From Candidatus Endomicrobium macrotermitis (GTDB taxonomy: Bacteria > Elusimicrobiota > Endomicrobiia > Endomicrobiales > Endomicrobiaceae), in the NCBI GenBank assembly GCA_031271405.1, contig JAISVT010000062.1, forward strand, positions 1 to 52,676: a DNA stretch of 52,676 bases. Reading direction: 5' to 3'. Made by a program: the position numbers and the translations under genes. Positions 50,464-52,676 of the stretch are shown here, one piece after another. The notes below the pieces were generated by a model. It had not been told where the DNA came from. It did no database searches and saw only the letters and a list, made by a program, of their open reading frames with translations. Position 1 is the first letter of the stretch. Every line of letters begins with the position of its first letter.

Positions 50464-52358
50464 TGAAGCAGCAAAAAAGCCCGTGGTTTGTATTTTTTTG
50501 GATATCTCTGGCTATAATCATAGTCATGTTTATGAATAATGCCAGGCAAAGAACCCAGGAAGTAGAACTTGAATATTCCGATTTTAAACAAAACATAAAA
50601 GCCGGCAACGTGTCTAAAGTCGTTGTTGCGTCCGGCGAAATAAGCGGAGAGTTCAGGGATAAGGACGGCGTTTTGAAGAAATTTAAAACCATTCCTATGG
50701 ACGATCCGAATCTCATAAAAGATATGGAAGAAAACAAGGTGCTCCAATTTTCCGGCGCAAGAAGAGGCTGGCTTGCCCCGATTCTTTTTAACTGGGGCCC
50801 GGTACTTCTTCTTATATTTTTCTGGCTTTGGATCATGCGCGGTATGATGGGCGGAGGAAAGCAGGCTATGGCTTTCGGAAAAAGCAAAGCCAAAGCCGTA
50901 ACCGGCGGAAAGATAACTTTTAAAGACGTCGCCGGCTGCGAGGAAGCCAAAGAAGAACTTCAGGAAATAGTAGAGTTTTTAAAAGATCCGGGAAAATTTC
51001 AAAAGCTCGGGGGGAAAATCCCTAAAGGCGTGCTGCTTTTCGGCGCTCCCGGGACCGGAAAAACTCTCCTTGCCAAAGCCGTAGCCGGAGAAGCCGGAGT
51101 TCCGTTTTTTTCGGCAAGCGGTTCTGAATTTGTCGAAATGTTTGTGGGAGTCGGCGCGTCAAGAGTAAGAGATTTGTTCGATCAGGGCAGAAAGTCCGCG
51201 CCATGCCTTCTTTTTATAGACGAAATAGACGCGGTCGGCAGGCACAGATTCGCGGGTATCGGCGGAGGACACGACGAAAGGGAACAGACTTTAAACCAGC
51301 TCCTTGTGGAAATGGACGGTTTTAATACGAAAGAAGGAATTATTTTGATCGCCGCGACAAACAGGGCTGACGTTTTAGACCCGGCTTTGCTGCGTCCCGG
51401 AAGATTCGACAGGCAGATAGTGGTGCCTAGCCCCGAACTTAAAGACAGAGAACAGATATTGTCGGTACACGCGAAAAAAGTCAAACTCGGAAAAGACGTG
51501 GATTTGAAAATAATCGCCAGAAGAACGCCGGGTTTTGTAGGGGCTGACCTTGCAAACGTAATAAACGAAGCGGCTTTGCTTGCCGCCAGAAACAGCCAGA
51601 AGTCGGTAAATATGAAAAATCTTGAGGAAGCGATAGACCGCGTTTATTCGGGACCGGAAAGAAAGTCCATGATAAGGTCAAAAGAAGACCTTAAAAAAAC
51701 CGCTTATCACGAAGCGGGACATACGCTTGTCGCGAAATTTTTACCCAATACCGATCCTGTCCATAAAGTTACGATAATCCCGAGGGGCGCTTCTTTGGGG
51801 CATACTCTTCAGCTTCCCGAAAAAGACAAGCATATGCTTACAAAAACCGAAGCGTTAAACAGAATCGCGATACTGTTCGGAGGCCGCGCCGCGGAAGAAA
51901 TAGCTTATAACGAGCTTAGCACGGGCGCGTCTCACGACATAGCGCAGGCCACCAAACTTGCAAAAAGAATGGTTATAGAATTCGGCATGAGCGAAAAAGT
52001 CGGGCCTCTTGCCCTTGACCAGGGCAGCAGCGAAGAAGTTTTTCTCGGCCGCGACATTTCAAGGCAGCCTCATCTTTCCGAAAAAATGTCCGAGATGATA
52101 GATTCGGAAATCAAAAGAATTGCGGACGACGGGCTTAAAACCGCGTCGGGCATTCTTTCCGAAAATAAAAAAATTCTCGATGCAATGGTAGATTATCTTT
52201 TGGAAAGGGAAACTCTTAACTCGGAAGATATAGACAAAATAGCAAAAGGAGAGCCTTTGCCTCCTTTGGAAAACAAGGCCGTTGAAGAGGAAGAAAGCAA
52301 AAAAGAAGCCGAACCTTCCGGAGAAACCGTAAATGAAAGCGAAAACGCTCAAGTTTGA
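50463..52358 (+). CDS. ftsH: ATP-dependent zinc metalloprotease FtsH
   Basis: The 631-residue membrane-anchored AAA+ protease degrades misfolded membrane proteins and short-lived regulators. It has two N-terminal membrane helices (about residues 8-24 and 100-120) flanking a small extracytoplasmic domain. The AAA domain has Walker A GAPGTGKT (about residue 195), Walker [13 protein letters not shown] and the second region of homology [21 protein letters not shown]. The peptidase domain has the zinc motif HEAGH (about residue 415). Typical C-terminal acidic tail. It starts one base after the hpt stop begins and its last 26 bases overlap the folE start. Confidence 0.98.
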   Translation: MKQQKSPWFVFFWISLAIIIVMFMNNARQRTQEVELEYSDFKQNIKAGNVSKVVVASGEISGEFRDKDGVLKKFKTIPMDDPNLIKDMEENKVLQFSGARRGWLAPILFNWGPVLLLIFFWLWIMRGMMGGGKQAMAFGKSKAKAVTGGKITFKDVAGCEEAKEELQEIVEFLKDPGKFQKLGGKIPKGVLLFGAPGTGKTLLAKAVAGEAGVPFFSASGSEFVEMFVGVGASRVRDLFDQGRKSAPCLLFIDEIDAVGRHRFAGIGGGHDEREQTLNQLLVEMDGFNTKEGIILIAATNRADVLDPALLRPGRFDRQIVVPSPELKDREQILSVHAKKVKLGKDVDLKIIARRTPGFVGADLANVINEAALLAARNSQKSVNMKNLEEAIDRVYSGPERKSMIRSKEDLKKTAYHEAGHTLVAKFLPNTDPVHKVTIIPRGASLGHTLQLPEKDKHMLTKTEALNRIAILFGGRAAEEIAYNELSTGASHDIAQATKLAKRMVIEFGMSEKVGPLALDQGSSEEVFLGRDISRQPHLSEKMSEMIDSEIKRIADDGLKTASGILSENKKILDAMVDYLLERETLNSEDIDKIAKGEPLPPLENKAVEEEESKKEAEPSGETVNESENAQV

Positions 52359-52676
52359 CGAACAAAAAGCGCAGAAAGCCGTAAAACTTCTGCTTGAATC
52401 TTTCGGAGAGGATTTAAGCAGGGAAGGAATACGGCGCACGCCCGAAAGGGTCGCGGAATTTTATAAAGAAGCTTTGTCCGGAAACAATACCGACCCTTTA
52501 AAAGTCATTTCCGCGCACTATGCCACGGAAGACCACGAAGAAATCGTTTTAGTAAAAGATATTCCTTTTTATTCGCTTTGCGAACACCACCTTTTGCCTT
52601 TTTTCGGCAAAACTCATATAGCTTATATACCCAAGAAAGACAGAATAATAGGCGTTTCAAAACTTATAAGGCTTGT
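52333..52676 (+). CDS. folE: GTP cyclohydrolase I, cut by the window edge
   Basis: The first 114 codons are present. They show SREGIRRTPERVAEFYKEA, then DIPFYSLCEHHLLPFFGKTH, where Cys83, His85 and His86 belong to the zinc and active-site motif of FolE, then AYIPKKDRIIGVSKLIRL. FolE opens GTP to 7,8-dihydroneopterin triphosphate, the first step to folate. The start at 52333 has GGAG nine bases upstream and overlaps the ftsH 3' end by 26 bases. It is expected to run about 70 codons beyond the edge. Confidence 0.95.
   Translation, partial: MKAKTLKFDEQKAQKAVKLLLESFGEDLSREGIRRTPERVAEFYKEALSGNNTDPLKVISAHYATEDHEEIVLVKDIPFYSLCEHHLLPFFGKTHIAYIPKKDRIIGVSKLIRL

Overview
The window is one gene-dense, mostly plus-strand stretch of bacterial chromosome. 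AMP-forming Acs plus Pta, an isoleucine/valine operon, MprF, tilS-hpt-ftsH-folE, AT-rich promoters with extended -10 boxes and one enormous open frame fit an anaerobic bacterium of the Elusimicrobiota/Omnitrophota type (Endomicrobium-like). This placement is an inference from gene content; no rRNA or other taxonomic marker is present. I saw no tRNA, rRNA, CRISPR array, IS transposase or prophage genes.

Region 1 (3-25349) is almost half the window: one uninterrupted gene of more than 8,440 codons whose 5' end lies outside. Reading from the visible N-terminus: helical Ala/Glu-rich sequence; a zincin-like HExxH segment; a C39-like cysteine-peptidase segment; a Ser-rich linker and a long Ala/Glu/Arg coiled coil; about 4,000 residues of beta-rich sequence with at least five homologous modules separated by Gly/Ser/Pro linkers; a stretch with YD/RHS-like signatures; a 500-residue hydrophobic Gly/Ala-rich segment; helical sequence; a SecA-like DEAD ATPase with Walker A, DEVH and QRxGR motifs intact; and about 1,200 further helical residues. 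A strong intrinsic terminator follows. This is the most unusual object in the window.

Region 2 (25480-32760) is an ilv cluster: ilvD, ilvB, ilvN and ilvC, interleaved with two small predicted exported coiled-coil proteins, then a membrane-anchored PASTA protein without a kinase domain, then rpe. A 19-bp dyad just after the ilvD promoter is a candidate operator. Between the converging rpe and cls genes lies a structured MITE-like element.

Region 3 (32946-41136) holds cls and cysK on the minus strand, then plus-strand genes for a GDT1/TMEM165-type cation transporter, a PD-(D/E)XK nuclease with a predicted Fe-S cluster, an orphan multi-PAS histidine kinase and a two-domain RNase HI. A minus-strand fragment of a Fic protein follows.

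Region 4 (41186-45481) is an acetate/acyl activation unit: a promoter, an XRE-cupin regulator, acs, pta and a metal-dependent amidohydrolase. Region 5 (45498-52676) holds an orphan ABC ATPase, mprF, and an overlapping tilS-hpt-ftsH-folE series that runs off the right edge.

Several intergenic gaps carry short degenerate tandem 7-mers or 8-mers, often associated with inverted repeats. They look like a dispersed repeat family and are worth a genome-wide search. Residue numbers for the giant protein count the Met codon at 39 as residue 1, although the frame is open upstream of it.
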